DNA from: Sediminitomix flava
Lineage (GTDB): Bacteria > Bacteroidota > Bacteroidia > Cytophagales > Flammeovirgaceae
Length of the DNA: 64,000 nt
Assembly: GCF_003149185.1 (NCBI RefSeq)
Contig: NZ_QGDO01000001.1
Span: forward strand, 1,178,001-1,242,000
Reading direction: 5' to 3'
Shown: positions 1-8,563 of the stretch, piece by piece
Position numbering within the stretch: position 1 is the first letter of the stretch
How the letters are laid out: each line of letters starts with the position of its first letter
Notes under the pieces: generated by a model
Databases searched by the model: none
Seen by the model: only the letters and a program-made list of their open reading frames with translations
Told to the model about the DNA's origin: nothing
Program-made: the position numbers and the translations under genes

Positions 1-443
1 CCTTAGAGAAAAACGGCATGTACACTCGTTTGATGTCAGGTATCTCAGTAGACCAAGTTTGTGAACCTTACATCCGTCGTAGAGCTGTCAGACACCTTGA
101 AAAAGGGCGTATTGTTATTTTTGGTGCGGGTACTGGTAACCCATATTTCACTACCGACTCTGCGGCTAGTTTAAGAGCAATTGAAATTGATGCCGACGTA
201 GTATTGAAAGGTACTCGTGTAGACGGTATTTATACTGCCGATCCAGAGAAGGATCCTACAGCAGAGAAAATTGACAAGATTAGCTTTGACGAAGTATTGG
301 CAAAACGTTTCAAGGTTATGGACTTGACCGCCTTTACTCTTTGTCGTGAAAACAAGCTTCCAATCGTTATTTTTGACATGAACAAGCCTGACAACCTAAA
401 TAACCTTATCAAAGGTGAAGGCGTTGGTACTTTAGTTTCTTAA
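1..443 (+). CDS. pyrH: UMP kinase, C-terminal part (5' end outside window)
   Basis: Bacterial UMP kinase phosphorylates UMP to UDP with ATP in pyrimidine nucleotide synthesis. The reading frame is open to the window edge (codons begin at base 3, [13 protein letters not shown]), so the ATG at 18 is internal and the gene is truncated by the window, not broken. Amino acid kinase family features are visible: the nucleotide-site stretch [15 protein letters not shown], then [13 protein letters not shown] and the closing [10 protein letters not shown]. About 146 residues remain of the usual ~235. It is followed 88 bp later by frr, the order common in bacteria (tsf-pyrH-frr). Identification is secure. 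Confidence 0.96.
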   Translation, partial: LEKNGMYTRLMSGISVDQVCEPYIRRRAVRHLEKGRIVIFGAGTGNPYFTTDSAASLRAIEIDADVVLKGTRVDGIYTADPEKDPTAEKIDKISFDEVLAKRFKVMDLTAFTLCRENKLPIVIFDMNKPDNLNNLIKGEGVGTLVS

Positions 444-531
444 TTCTTAGAATCATTGTACATTTGGGCGATTCAAGATCACACCAGTATATTTTAGATA
501 CTAGATTTTTATTTTCAACCTTTTAGAAATA

Positions 532-1095
532 ATGGAAGAAGAAATTCAATTATATTTGTCAGACGCTGAAGAAAGCATGGAAAAAGCCATTTCACACACA
601 AAAAGTGAATTGGTTAAAATCAGAGCAGGAAAAGCTTCTCCTGCAATGTTGGACGGTATCACAGTAGATTACTACGGTACACCTTCTCCGATTGGAAACG
701 TTGCTTCAGTGAACACTCCAGACGCTCGTACGATTATAGTTAAGCCTTGGGAAAAGCCAATGGTAGCTATCATCGACAAAGCGATCCGTGATTCTGACCT
801 AGGTATCAATCCTCAAAACGATGGTGAGCAAATCATCCTTAGCGTTCCTCCATTAACAGAAGAGCGTCGTAGAGACTTGATGAAAAAGGTGAAAGAAGAA
901 ACTGAAAACGGTAAAATTTCAGTAAGAAACGTACGTAAAGACGCGAACTCGAACTTGAAGAAATTGTTGAAAGAAGGTGCTTCTGAAGATGCTGTAAAAG
1001 GTGCTGAAGACGAAGTACAAGAGTTGACAAACAAGTTCGTTAAAGTTATTGACGATCTTTATGCTAAAAAAGAAGTAGAAGTAATGACTGTATAA
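532..1095 (+). CDS. frr: Ribosome recycling factor
   Basis: This cytoplasmic factor works with EF-G to split the post-termination ribosome complex. At 187 residues it has the usual family length (about 185). Typical motifs are present: KIRAGKASPAML near residue 32, then DARTIIVKPWEKPM, IPPLTEERR-like VPPLTEERRRDLMKKVKEE, and VRNVRKDAN in the long helical bundle. The ATG at 532 gives the normal N-terminus (MEEEIQLYLSDAEESM). It lies directly after pyrH, probably in the same transcript, and is closed by a clear terminator hairpin at 1118. Confidence 0.97.
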   Translation: MEEEIQLYLSDAEESMEKAISHTKSELVKIRAGKASPAMLDGITVDYYGTPSPIGNVASVNTPDARTIIVKPWEKPMVAIIDKAIRDSDLGINPQNDGEQIILSVPPLTEERRRDLMKKVKEETENGKISVRNVRKDANSNLKKLLKEGASEDAVKGAEDEVQELTNKFVKVIDDLYAKKEVEVMTV

Positions 1096-1117
1096 GCAGC
1101 CTTTACTTTTCTTATAC

Positions 1118-1153
1118 AAACCTCTTTGGTATCACTACTGAAGAGGTTTTTTT
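1118..1153 (+). terminator. Rho-independent terminator after frr
   Basis: The arms AACCTCTT (1119-1126) and AAGAGGTT (1141-1148) are perfectly complementary across a 14-nt loop and run into a T tract. It ends the pyrH-frr transcript. Confidence 0.85.
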
Positions 1154-1337
1154 ATACCCTAAAACTCTCTACTGAAAAAATATTACATTTTTTTTCAAAA
1201 AAAGCAGTACACTTTTTCACCAGTCCCCTTTACCGAATTAGATAAGCTCAAAAAACAGATTCTCAATTGCTACTCTACCTTAGTCGGAAGTAAGAATCTC
1301 AAAGAGCACAAAAGGTATAACTAGACTATTTTTGATG

Positions 1338-1655
1338 ATGAAAAATACTATTAAGAAAACTATTGCTGTCTTTTCATTTCTGACATTAATCGGATTTACA
1401 GCTCAAGCGCAATCAACCGTAAAAAGACAGGCTAACCAAACTGCCCGAATCGCAGAAGGTGTGGCTAGTGGAGAGCTCACTAAAAAAGAAACTCGACAAC
1501 TGAAAAAACAACAAAGAAATATTCAGAGAACCAAAAAAGCTGCAAAAGCTGATGGTGTTGTTACTGCAAGAGAAAAAGCAGTAATCCAAAGAAAACAAAA
1601 TGCAGCTAGCAAAAACATCAACCGAAAAAAAACGAATGCTGCAGATAGAAATTAA
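1338..1655 (+). CDS. Small exported basic protein, function unknown
   Basis: The protein has about 105 residues. A Sec signal peptide ends at an AQAQ-type cleavage site near residue 24, and the mature part is rich in Lys, Arg and Gln and predicted helical. The phrases VASGELTKKETRQLKKQQRNI and DGVVTAREKAVIQRKQN resemble a short repeat (G-E/V-L/V-T-x-x-E) found in widespread small exported proteins of unknown role. TTG 1332, ATG 1335 and ATG 1338 are all possible starts; 1338 gives the best signal peptide (MKNTIKK). It is flanked by the frr terminator and its own terminator, so it is probably monocistronic. Confidence 0.75.
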   Translation: MKNTIKKTIAVFSFLTLIGFTAQAQSTVKRQANQTARIAEGVASGELTKKETRQLKKQQRNIQRTKKAAKADGVVTAREKAVIQRKQNAASKNINRKKTNAADRN

Positions 1656-1690
1656 AAGCTAAAAATAGATGAAAAATAGATGGACACTGA

Positions 1691-1722
1691 GCCTTCCTAA
1701 CTTTTAGGAAGGTTCTTTTTTT
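1691..1722 (+). terminator. Rho-independent terminator
   Basis: A perfect 9-bp stem, CCTTCCTAA/TTAGGAAGG (1692-1712), with a 3-nt loop is followed by TTCTTTTTTT. It closes the small exported protein gene. Confidence 0.88.
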
Positions 1723-1830
1723 AATCCCCCCCTTCTATTCTATTAAACTCATTTGGAGAATTAGACTTTTGCTCTCATTATTGTGAAATAATAAACTAAA
1801 TAAAATTCTTCATTTACTATAAGTCCACTT

Positions 1831-2580
1831 ATGAAAAAGTTTTTTGGCCTCTGTCTTACCCTTTTTAGTCTATTTACAATTTTAGCTTTAATCTATTCTT
1901 TTTATGTTTTTTATAAAAACTCTGCCCTTTTTACTGAGTTGAATCTGTCAACTTTTCAAATTATAGGTATCTGTTTAGTTGTAGCTTTTTTCATACTTCT
2001 ATCAGTAGCAGGTATTATTCATGGTATTCGACTCTTAACAAGAAATGAATCAACTACAGTAAAAAGTGAATTTAACCACGAACTCAACATCGAGTTTAAA
2101 GGAAAACTGAATTATGCTGATTATAGAAACTTGATTTTGAGAAAGACTTTAAATAAACCAATCTTCTTAGTTACTCCTTTCGCTATGTTTTTTCTTATAC
2201 TGTTAGTAAGTAGTAACACCTTGAACAATCTTTCTGAACTCGAACATTTAGTAAGTTCTCTTGTCATTACTTTATTAGCCATTGTGCTACTCTCTTCAAT
2301 GACAATAAAACAGATAAGAAGAACATTTTATACGAATAAGATTTTTCAGGAAGAAATTCAATATACCCTTACTAACCAATCGATAGATATGAAAGGTGAC
2401 ACATTTGAATCTGTCATCAATTGGGAGAGATTTATTCAAATAAGTGAAGACAAGAATTATATTTTACTCTATCAAGATCACATAATTGCTACCTTCCTTG
2501 ATAAAAAAATGTTTTCTTCAGACGAACTAATTCTTTTCCGCTCATTTCTAGATTCATTAGGGTTAAAACATAAATCATAA
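1831..2580 (+). CDS. Membrane protein with YcxB-like C-terminal domain
   Basis: The protein has 249 residues. Four hydrophobic segments are visible, at about 5-28, 43-68, 110-130 and 140-158, arranged as two hairpins. A cytoplasmic C-terminal region follows (about 165-245) with the pattern of the YcxB-like family: an acidic beta-rich stretch, an NWERFIQISEDKNYILLYQD core and a closing amphipathic helix. The family has no established function. The next gene starts 26 bp downstream on the same strand and may be cotranscribed. Family assignment is from pattern memory and moderate. Confidence 0.6.
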   Translation: MKKFFGLCLTLFSLFTILALIYSFYVFYKNSALFTELNLSTFQIIGICLVVAFFILLSVAGIIHGIRLLTRNESTTVKSEFNHELNIEFKGKLNYADYRNLILRKTLNKPIFLVTPFAMFFLILLVSSNTLNNLSELEHLVSSLVITLLAIVLLSSMTIKQIRRTFYTNKIFQEEIQYTLTNQSIDMKGDTFESVINWERFIQISEDKNYILLYQDHIIATFLDKKMFSSDELILFRSFLDSLGLKHKS

Positions 2581-2606
2581 ATTTTATAGCTTAAAAAACG
2601 AAAGAA

Positions 2607-3320
2607 ATGAGTTTCCTAAAAGCTGAATGGCGAAAGCTCGCCTTTGCAAACTATGTCATTGACAAAGAAATACTTCAAAAGTACGTTCCTGTAGGCACTG
2701 AGATTGATACTTGGGAAGGTAAATGTTATGTGAGCCTTGTTGGTTTTATGTTTGTCAACACGAGAGTTTTAGGTTTAAAAATCCCTTTTCATGTCAACTT
2801 TGAAGAAGTAAACTTAAGATTCTATGTGAAAAGGAAAGAAGGCAATTCTTACAAAAGAGGTGTTGTATTTATCAAAGAGATTGTACCTAAACCCGCCATT
2901 ACTTTCGTTGCGAATACACTCTACAAAGAAAAATATGAGACAATGCCAATGAGGCATCTTTGGGCTGAAAAAGACGAAAACAGGCAGATCGAATACCATT
3001 GGAAACATAAAACCAAATGGAACTCTTTCAAATTAAAAACAGCCCTTGAATCTGTTGAGATTTCTGAAGGAAGTGAAACCGAATTTATTACAGAACACTA
3101 CTGGGGCTACGCAAAAGCATCTGAATCTTTCAGTAACGAATATGAAGTAACTCATCCAAAATGGAAATGCTATCCTATTCAAGAATATCAAATTGATGTA
3201 GACTTTGGTGCTTTATACGGAAATGAATTTAGCATTCTAAATGACTTAGAACCGACCTCAGTCATGCTCGCAGAAGGTTCTGAAATTACAGTCGAAAACA
3301 AGCGAAGAATATCTTTTTAA
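2607..3320 (+). CDS. DUF2071 (YqjF-like) protein
   Basis: The protein has 237 residues, no signal peptide and no membrane segment, so it is probably cytoplasmic. It matches the DUF2071/YqjF family in length and in the opening pattern FLKAEWRKLAFANYVIDKEIL, PVGTEIDTWEGKCYVSLVGF and the following NFEEVNLRFYVKR segment. The fold of this family is related to acetoacetate decarboxylase, but no reaction is established for it. Nothing in the neighbours suggests a pathway. Confidence 0.75.
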   Translation: MSFLKAEWRKLAFANYVIDKEILQKYVPVGTEIDTWEGKCYVSLVGFMFVNTRVLGLKIPFHVNFEEVNLRFYVKRKEGNSYKRGVVFIKEIVPKPAITFVANTLYKEKYETMPMRHLWAEKDENRQIEYHWKHKTKWNSFKLKTALESVEISEGSETEFITEHYWGYAKASESFSNEYEVTHPKWKCYPIQEYQIDVDFGALYGNEFSILNDLEPTSVMLAEGSEITVENKRRISF

Positions 3321-3492
3321 GCATGATTCTTCACAAAAAACTCTTAAAAAATACTATAAATCGGCCTTTGTCAATAATAACTCCTAATATATAAATCAAT
3401 TTCTCTTAAAAATCAGTCTATATGTAGGTAAATGAAAAGAGTGTAACTCTTAAAAACAAAAACTAACAAATAACGAAGGGTAATAGAGTAGT

Positions 3493-3849
3493 ATGAAAAA
3501 GCGAGTGAGGTATACCAATTTTATTATTGATTCATCATTTTTCTTTCTAATAGCAGCAGTCACGTTTTTCTTTCTGAAAGACCGTTTTGAGTTTGAGCAG
3601 ATTAAATACATACTTTTTGTATTGTACTTTATCTACTTTATCACGCTAGAGTCTACAGTTGGACAAACGATCGGAAAAATGGTGACCAAAACTAAAATTG
3701 TGGATGCCAAGAGCAAATCTAAACCTAAGTTCTATCAAGTCTTGATGCGTACAGCCCTTAGGTTTATACCCATGAACTTTGTTTCATTCTTGATTTCTTC
3801 AAATGGAATTCACGATAGGGTATCTCAAACTACCCTAATCAAATTATAA
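3493..3849 (+). CDS. RDD family membrane protein
   Basis: This short RDD-domain protein (118 residues) has hydrophobic segments at about 12-28, 38-55 and 88-102. The family hallmarks are TVGQTIGKMVTKTKIVD in the middle, LMRTALRFIPMN, and the closing GIHDRVSQTTLI (usually HDxxSxT). RDD proteins are inner-membrane proteins, some of which act in sodium or solute transport, but most are uncharacterised. The next gene begins 17 bp later. Confidence 0.75.
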   Translation: MKKRVRYTNFIIDSSFFFLIAAVTFFFLKDRFEFEQIKYILFVLYFIYFITLESTVGQTIGKMVTKTKIVDAKSKSKPKFYQVLMRTALRFIPMNFVSFLISSNGIHDRVSQTTLIKL

Positions 3850-3866
3850 CCTAAGTCCATATTATC

Positions 3867-4271
3867 ATGAAAGGTAAAAATGAATTTCAGTTTCTTATCA
3901 TTGGAGTTTACCTCCCGATCTTTTTGGTTTTCCTGTTTTTCTTCTTGACAGGGTATAAATTCAAAAATGATTCAAATAGCATAAAAAAGTGCTATTCTAG
4001 CTCCTTTCATGGTACCGTAACCAAGAAGTATGAAAAAAGGGAAAAATTCAGAAAGAAGACCTATATCGAACTTTCAGATGGCAGTGTTCTTCAAGTATTC
4101 AAATACCGAAGAACGTTCAATAACAAAGGACTAAATAAACACGCTGTGGTTGGAGATTCTATTTCAAAAAATGCTGAAGATTTAAGCGCATACGTCTATC
4201 CTTCATCAGATAAAAATAACTCTCATGGAGATTCTATAGAAGTCTGTTATTGCGAAGAGAATATTCAATAA
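3867..4271 (+). CDS. Single-span membrane protein with GDSI motif, unknown
   Basis: The protein has 134 residues. One hydrophobic segment near residues 9-29 anchors a hydrophilic C-terminal domain. That domain reads like a small beta fold common in Bacteroidota hypothetical proteins: SSFHGTVTKKYEKR, then KTYIELSDGSVLQVF and VVGDSISKNAEDLSAYVY. I do not recognise a function. The gap of 17 bp to the RDD gene suggests a two-gene operon. Confidence 0.6.
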   Translation: MKGKNEFQFLIIGVYLPIFLVFLFFFLTGYKFKNDSNSIKKCYSSSFHGTVTKKYEKREKFRKKTYIELSDGSVLQVFKYRRTFNNKGLNKHAVVGDSISKNAEDLSAYVYPSSDKNNSHGDSIEVCYCEENIQ

Positions 4272-4341
4272 TAAGTTTATAGAAGTTTCAATATTTACCA
4301 TAGTATTTTCAAAAGTACCATTCTTGCAAAAGCTGATAAGC

Positions 4342-4349
4342 TAATTTTG
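4342..4349 (+). promoter_or_regulatory. Candidate Bacteroidota -7 element before doxX-like gene
   Basis: TAATTTTG fits the TAnnTTTG -7 consensus of Bacteroidota sigma-A promoters, 37 bp before the ATG. A TTG sits about 15 nt upstream, closer than the ideal -33 spacing, so the -33 match is weak. Confidence 0.35.
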
Positions 4350-4385
4350 ATGGACATTTCTTAGCTATCTTAATCAATTGAAACT

Positions 4386-4817
4386 ATGACATTCAAACAG
4401 CTTCTTTTCACAGATGATTCAAAAACGACCATCATCATTCGTTTAATGGTAGGACTTGTCTTTTTCTCTGAAGGAATTCAAAAGTTCTTGTACCCCTCAA
4501 TTCGTGGAGCTGGAAGGTTTGAAAAAATTGGCTTACCTTCTCCTGAGTTTCTAGGTTCTTTGGTGGGTGGATTTGAAGTTTTGGCTGGCGGGTTTATTCT
4601 ATTTGGTCTATTTACTAGATTCTCTAGTTTGATCACATTCACTATTATGAGTATTGCCATCATTACAACAAAGCTTCCTATTCTTGAAAATGATGGAATT
4701 TGGAAAATGCTCCATGACAGTAGAACAGATTGGGCAATGTTTACTGGAAGCCTTTTCTTGATCTTTAGAGGGGGAGGAATGTGGTCCTTTGATCGTAAAC
4801 TACTTCGTAAAATGTAA
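4386..4817 (+). CDS. DoxX family membrane protein
   Basis: The protein has 143 residues with four hydrophobic segments (about 16-32, 57-76, 80-96, 117-130). It carries the DoxX signature: RLMVGLVFFSEGIQKFLYP at the first segment, GRFEKIGLP, and a glycine-rich GSLVGGFEVLAGGFILFGL second span. DoxX-type inner-membrane proteins are linked to quinone/redox or thiol stress functions in some bacteria, but the substrate here is unknown. It is separated from the convergent desulfidase gene by a bidirectional terminator. Confidence 0.82.
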   Translation: MTFKQLLFTDDSKTTIIIRLMVGLVFFSEGIQKFLYPSIRGAGRFEKIGLPSPEFLGSLVGGFEVLAGGFILFGLFTRFSSLITFTIMSIAIITTKLPILENDGIWKMLHDSRTDWAMFTGSLFLIFRGGGMWSFDRKLLRKM

Positions 4818-4828
4818 TCAAAGTAGTG

Positions 4829-4864
4829 TTCACGGTTTACTTCCGCTAGAAAATAAACCGTGAA
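4829..4864. terminator. Bidirectional terminator between convergent genes
   Basis: The perfect 11-bp inverted repeat TTCACGGTTTA/TAAACCGTGAA has a 14-nt A-rich loop and lies between the DoxX-like gene and the convergent desulfidase gene. U tracts are weak on both sides. Confidence 0.65.
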
Positions 4865-4869
4865 ATCAA

Positions 4870-6168
4870 TTAGTTTTCCATCATGATATCAAGAATCGTT
4901 TTATCGGTACTTTTCATCCCTACTTGAGCCAAAGTTCCTACATTCTTGATCGTGTTTTCCACGCTGTTACTGATAATTCCATCCTCTCCTTGCAATACAC
5001 TTCCCATTTGAGCTAGCATTGCCCCATCAAAAGCCGCATAAACTCCTGATGCAATTTTAGTTGCACAAGAAGCCTTTGCGCCATCACAAATTACTCCCGA
5101 CACATTTCCTAAAGTATTGGTAATAGCATGCTTCACATTTTCAACGGTTCCTCCTTCCAAAAATGTCAATGCTCCACTTACAGCAGCCGAAGCCGTCATT
5201 ACGCCACAGTAAGCTGAAAGTCTCCCTACATTTGTTTTAATATGTACTGTTGAAAGATGAGAAACAAACAATGCTCTATACATTGCCTCTTTTCCTAAAC
5301 CTTGATCAACACAATATTTGATGATTGGCAATGAGGCTGCCATCCCTTGATTTCCACTACCACTTGTTGTCATTACGGGCATCGCACTTCCTCCCATTCT
5401 TGCATCACTTCCTGCTGCCGTAAAACTTGCCGATCGGTTTCTTTGATCATCGCCGTACAATCCTTTTTCTATATTTTTTTGAATGGCAGCACCAATATTT
5501 ACTCCATATTTAGCTGTCAATCCTTCTCCTGCAATCTTTGAATTGTACTGAAATACTTTTTCGAAAATCGGAGCAATTTTCTCAATGTCTAAATTCTTTG
5601 CAAGCGAGTATATTTTGTCGATACTCAGAATACTTCGATCAATCAAAGAAGAGTTGAAATCATCGTCATTGCATGGCCTGTCAATAATCACTTCCCCGTT
5701 CTTAATGACTTTTGTGATGTTGGTATGCGTATGTTTTATCTCAACACTGACACTTTCATTTTCAGCTTTTGCCTCAATAAGAATATAGAGTGACATATTA
5801 TTTTCTGCAACTTGGAGCGAAACACTTTCGGCAGAAAGGAAAGACGTAACTTCTTTCATATTCTCTGTGGTCACATTGCTGATCACCATCAAATCAGCTG
5901 CGGCATTTCCAAAAAGTGCCCCCATAGCTCCAGCCACTTTTATCCCGACTTTTCCACCACTATTCGGTACTACTACACTTTTGGCATTTTTGAGAATATT
6001 CCCAGATACTTTAATAACTAATTTTTCTGGACTCTTGCCTAAAAACTGTACCGCTTGAGCAGCTGCATACGCTATGGCAATTGGTTCTGTACATCCTTCG
6101 GCTGGAACAATCTCTTCTTCCATTATTTTGAGAATAAGCTTCTCTTCTTTCTGATTAACCATATTCAT
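4870..6168 (-). CDS. L-cysteine desulfidase family (CyuA/YhaM, UPF0597)
   Basis: The protein has 432 residues, the usual length of the family that cleaves L-cysteine to pyruvate, ammonia and sulfide using an oxygen-sensitive [4Fe-4S] cluster. Cysteines in family positions are visible: EGCTEPIAIA near residue 22, AYCGVMTASAA near 319 and ICDGAKASCATKI near 360. The MGGSAMPVMTTSGSGNQG segment is also characteristic. The protein is cytoplasmic. On its strand AGGAGGT lies 18 nt before the ATG at 6168, a strong anti-SD match that is rare in this phylum and rather distant; an ATG two codons in is an alternative start. Activity on serine or related thiols cannot be excluded. Confidence 0.85.
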   Translation of the reverse strand: MNMVNQKEEKLILKIMEEEIVPAEGCTEPIAIAYAAAQAVQFLGKSPEKLVIKVSGNILKNAKSVVVPNSGGKVGIKVAGAMGALFGNAAADLMVISNVTTENMKEVTSFLSAESVSLQVAENNMSLYILIEAKAENESVSVEIKHTHTNITKVIKNGEVIIDRPCNDDDFNSSLIDRSILSIDKIYSLAKNLDIEKIAPIFEKVFQYNSKIAGEGLTAKYGVNIGAAIQKNIEKGLYGDDQRNRSASFTAAGSDARMGGSAMPVMTTSGSGNQGMAASLPIIKYCVDQGLGKEAMYRALFVSHLSTVHIKTNVGRLSAYCGVMTASAAVSGALTFLEGGTVENVKHAITNTLGNVSGVICDGAKASCATKIASGVYAAFDGAMLAQMGSVLQGEDGIISNSVENTIKNVGTLAQVGMKSTDKTILDIMMEN

Positions 6169-6420
6169 TTCTCTAAAAAAATTACTACCTCCTTTTACAA
6201 TAGTTAACAGCTACAAGTTAATGATAGAATTTATGTAAGCACTTAAATAAATTTAAATACTGATCTATTTTTCCAAATATTCTCAAATAACAAAGTGTGC
6301 AGTCTGTATTTGAACGAATACTCAAATTCCAAGAGGAAACTTTAACCTTCATATTTTGGTAATCCCCCTATAAAAGTGATTACTTAACTACGAAATTCAC
6401 CCTCTAAAAAATAGCATAAA

Positions 6421-7170
6421 ATGACTGAATTAGATTTACTGATAGACCTACATAAAAATACAGACCGTCAAGGCCCTGGCAGTGAAAACGATACTTTAAA
6501 AGCCCTAGACTTTATTCCTATCTCAGGAAATAAAGACTTGGTCGTTGCCGACATCGGTTGTGGCTCAGGTGGACAAAGCATTACATTAGCACAAAATATA
6601 GATGCTCAAATAACCGCCGTAGACTTATTCCCTCAGTTTTTAGATGAGCTAAATAAAAATGCACAAAGACTGGGACTTCAAGAGAAAATTACTACACTTG
6701 AAAAATCTATGGATGACCTCCCTTTTGAGAAAGAGTCAATAGATATCATTTGGTCTGAAGGAGCTATTTATAATATGGGCTTTGAAAAGGGTATAAAAAA
6801 GTGGAAAGAATACTTAAAACCTCAAGGTTACCTTGCTGTCAGTGAGATTACATGGATCACCTCGAATAGACCTAAAGAAGTAGATGAATTTTGGAATGAG
6901 GCATACCCCGAAATTGATATAGCTTCGAATAAAATCAAAATTCTAGAAGAGAATGGTTATAACCTTGTAGGATACTTTTACTTAGAGGAAGATAGCTGGA
7001 TTAAGAATTACTATAAACTCTTAGAAGATAAATTTGATAGCTTTTTAACTGAACATAAACATTCTGAAACGGCTCAGAATGTCGTAGAAAATTATAAAAG
7101 TGAGATTGAACTATACCGTAAGTTCAAAGCATATTATAGCTACGGATTCTACGTTGCTAGAAAGGAATAA
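6421..7170 (+). CDS. Class I SAM-dependent methyltransferase
   Basis: The protein has 249 residues. The SAM-binding Rossmann core is clear: motif I VADIGCGSGGQS (about 40-51), the acidic residue ending strand 2 in ITAVDLFPQ, motif II-like DLPFEKESIDIIWSEGAIYNMG, and the post-motif strand LKPQGYLAVSEITW. The EGAIYNMG signature and length match a family of small-molecule methyltransferases (Methyltransf_11/25 type). The substrate is unknown and the neighbours do not help. It stands alone between intergenic regions, with a terminator at 7196. Confidence 0.85.
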   Translation: MTELDLLIDLHKNTDRQGPGSENDTLKALDFIPISGNKDLVVADIGCGSGGQSITLAQNIDAQITAVDLFPQFLDELNKNAQRLGLQEKITTLEKSMDDLPFEKESIDIIWSEGAIYNMGFEKGIKKWKEYLKPQGYLAVSEITWITSNRPKEVDEFWNEAYPEIDIASNKIKILEENGYNLVGYFYLEEDSWIKNYYKLLEDKFDSFLTEHKHSETAQNVVENYKSEIELYRKFKAYYSYGFYVARKE

Positions 7171-7195
7171 ATACATCTCAGTTTTGAAAAAAATC

Positions 7196-7231
7196 AAGCT
7201 CCAAGTCATTCATTTGATTTGGAGTTTTTCA
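7196..7231 (+). terminator. Probable terminator after methyltransferase
   Basis: An imperfect stem AGCTCCAAgTCA/TGAtTTGGAGT is followed by TTTTTC just downstream of the stop codon. Confidence 0.6.
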
Positions 7232-7310
7232 TTCGATAAACTCATAAATCTATTATTAAATCTTAACGAGCTAAATGATTTACACCACAGCTTGTTTAGA
7301 GGCTAGAACT

Positions 7311-7318
7311 TATATTTG
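7311..7318 (+). promoter_or_regulatory. Candidate -7 promoter element before lipoprotein gene
   Basis: TATATTTG exactly fits TAnnTTTG, 65 bp before the ATG at 7383. A TTG at 7292-7294 is a possible, slightly short-spaced, -33 element. Confidence 0.4.
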
Positions 7319-7382
7319 CTTTTAGTGGGTATTAAACCTAATTGCCCCATACCTAATTTTACTAATTTAATTAACCTAATTT

Positions 7383-8354
7383 ATGAACAAGTTATACAGC
7401 AAGCTCGCCTTACTGTCTGTACTATTTGTACTTTTCAGTTGTGAGGATGAAAACGAACAAAGCTCTACACCTCCAAAAGACAATGACAGAAGCTTCGATA
7501 TTGAACACATTTCCGAACAAATAGCTGTAAGAGTAATTCAAAAAGTGGATAACACAATAGACGAAGATAGCCTTACTCAGAAACTTCTTCCGCTCATGGA
7601 AAGAATCGATGACTTCCCAAGTGACACCCTTGCAGATAAAACCACTGAAGTAATTCTAAATACCATTGATTCCACAAAGCTATATAATCAGTTATATCCT
7701 TTATGGATAAAATTCCAAGAGCTAGACTCAAATCAACTTCTACAAGTTACAGTTCCTGTAGTTTCTTTTATTGAAGAAAAATGGATAAATGAAGAAAACT
7801 TTACGAAGGTATTCCTACCAATTACTCAGAAAATTGATGAAACTCCTCTCAGAAATATGAGTGATTTAGCCAAAGAAGCAACAGCTAAAATCACAGTAAT
7901 CGTCAACCAAGTCAATACTACATTTCCAAGTTTAGGTCTAGCTCCTAATTATGAACAGATAGAATCTATCATCAATGCATCCTTAGTGACTGCAAAACCA
8001 GTTATTAGTTCTAAAGGGGCTGAAGTTGTGGCTAATGAATTGGCAGTTATCGTTATCAATCAATTCTTTAGTCATGAACAATTGACACAAACTTTCTACA
8101 CTATACTTGAAACGCTTCAACAAAAAGATGGAAATACTTTTATAGGCTTTATCGCAAATTGGGTTGATATAAATCTTGATCATTTTGAATCAGAAATATC
8201 CACGCTCCTATCAGCATTGATTGAAGCTATTGATCCCAATGCAAGCGCAGAAAAAATTGCAAGCTCAATTATCAATCTCATTGACGATAAACTCACGGAA
8301 GAATTGGTTTATCAAATCGTCTATGATTTCCTATCTGAGATCGGACAAGAATAA
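7383..8354 (+). CDS. Lipoprotein of unknown function
   Basis: The protein has 323 residues. The N-terminus is a lipoprotein signal (hydrophobic stretch then VLFSC, Cys near residue 20) followed by acidic CEDENEQ, which in Bacteroidota can favour surface exposure. The rest is predicted almost wholly alpha-helical, with loosely repeated segments of the type IxxKVDxTIDEDSLTQKLLPLMxxID, suggesting degenerate helical repeats of about 40-45 residues. I recognise no family. It has its own promoter candidate and a strong terminator, so it is probably monocistronic. Confidence 0.7.
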   Translation: MNKLYSKLALLSVLFVLFSCEDENEQSSTPPKDNDRSFDIEHISEQIAVRVIQKVDNTIDEDSLTQKLLPLMERIDDFPSDTLADKTTEVILNTIDSTKLYNQLYPLWIKFQELDSNQLLQVTVPVVSFIEEKWINEENFTKVFLPITQKIDETPLRNMSDLAKEATAKITVIVNQVNTTFPSLGLAPNYEQIESIINASLVTAKPVISSKGAEVVANELAVIVINQFFSHEQLTQTFYTILETLQQKDGNTFIGFIANWVDINLDHFESEISTLLSALIEAIDPNASAEKIASSIINLIDDKLTEELVYQIVYDFLSEIGQE

Positions 8355-8445
8355 TGACATGTTCATCTCAGACAATGTGAAAGGAATTCTATTGATAATT
8401 GTTCATATCATTTTCCTGAAATGAAGTAATACATCATAATACCAT

Positions 8446-8490
8446 AAAAGCTCATTCTTTGCTTTAAATGGCGAATCGAATGAGCTTTTT
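8446..8490 (+). terminator. Rho-independent terminator after lipoprotein gene
   Basis: A perfect 12-bp stem, AAAAGCTCATTC (8446-8457) with GAATGAGCTTTT (8478-8489), ends in a T run. Confidence 0.85.
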
Positions 8491-8563
8491 ACTATTACTT
8501 TCAGATGTAAGTTTTAGCCTTATTTCTACAATTTGAAAATCCATTACTTTTTAAATTTATTTA

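Noticed and set aside
1327-1334. TATTTTTG resembling a -7 promoter element before the small exported protein
   Set aside because: It overlaps the start region, so transcription would begin inside the gene.
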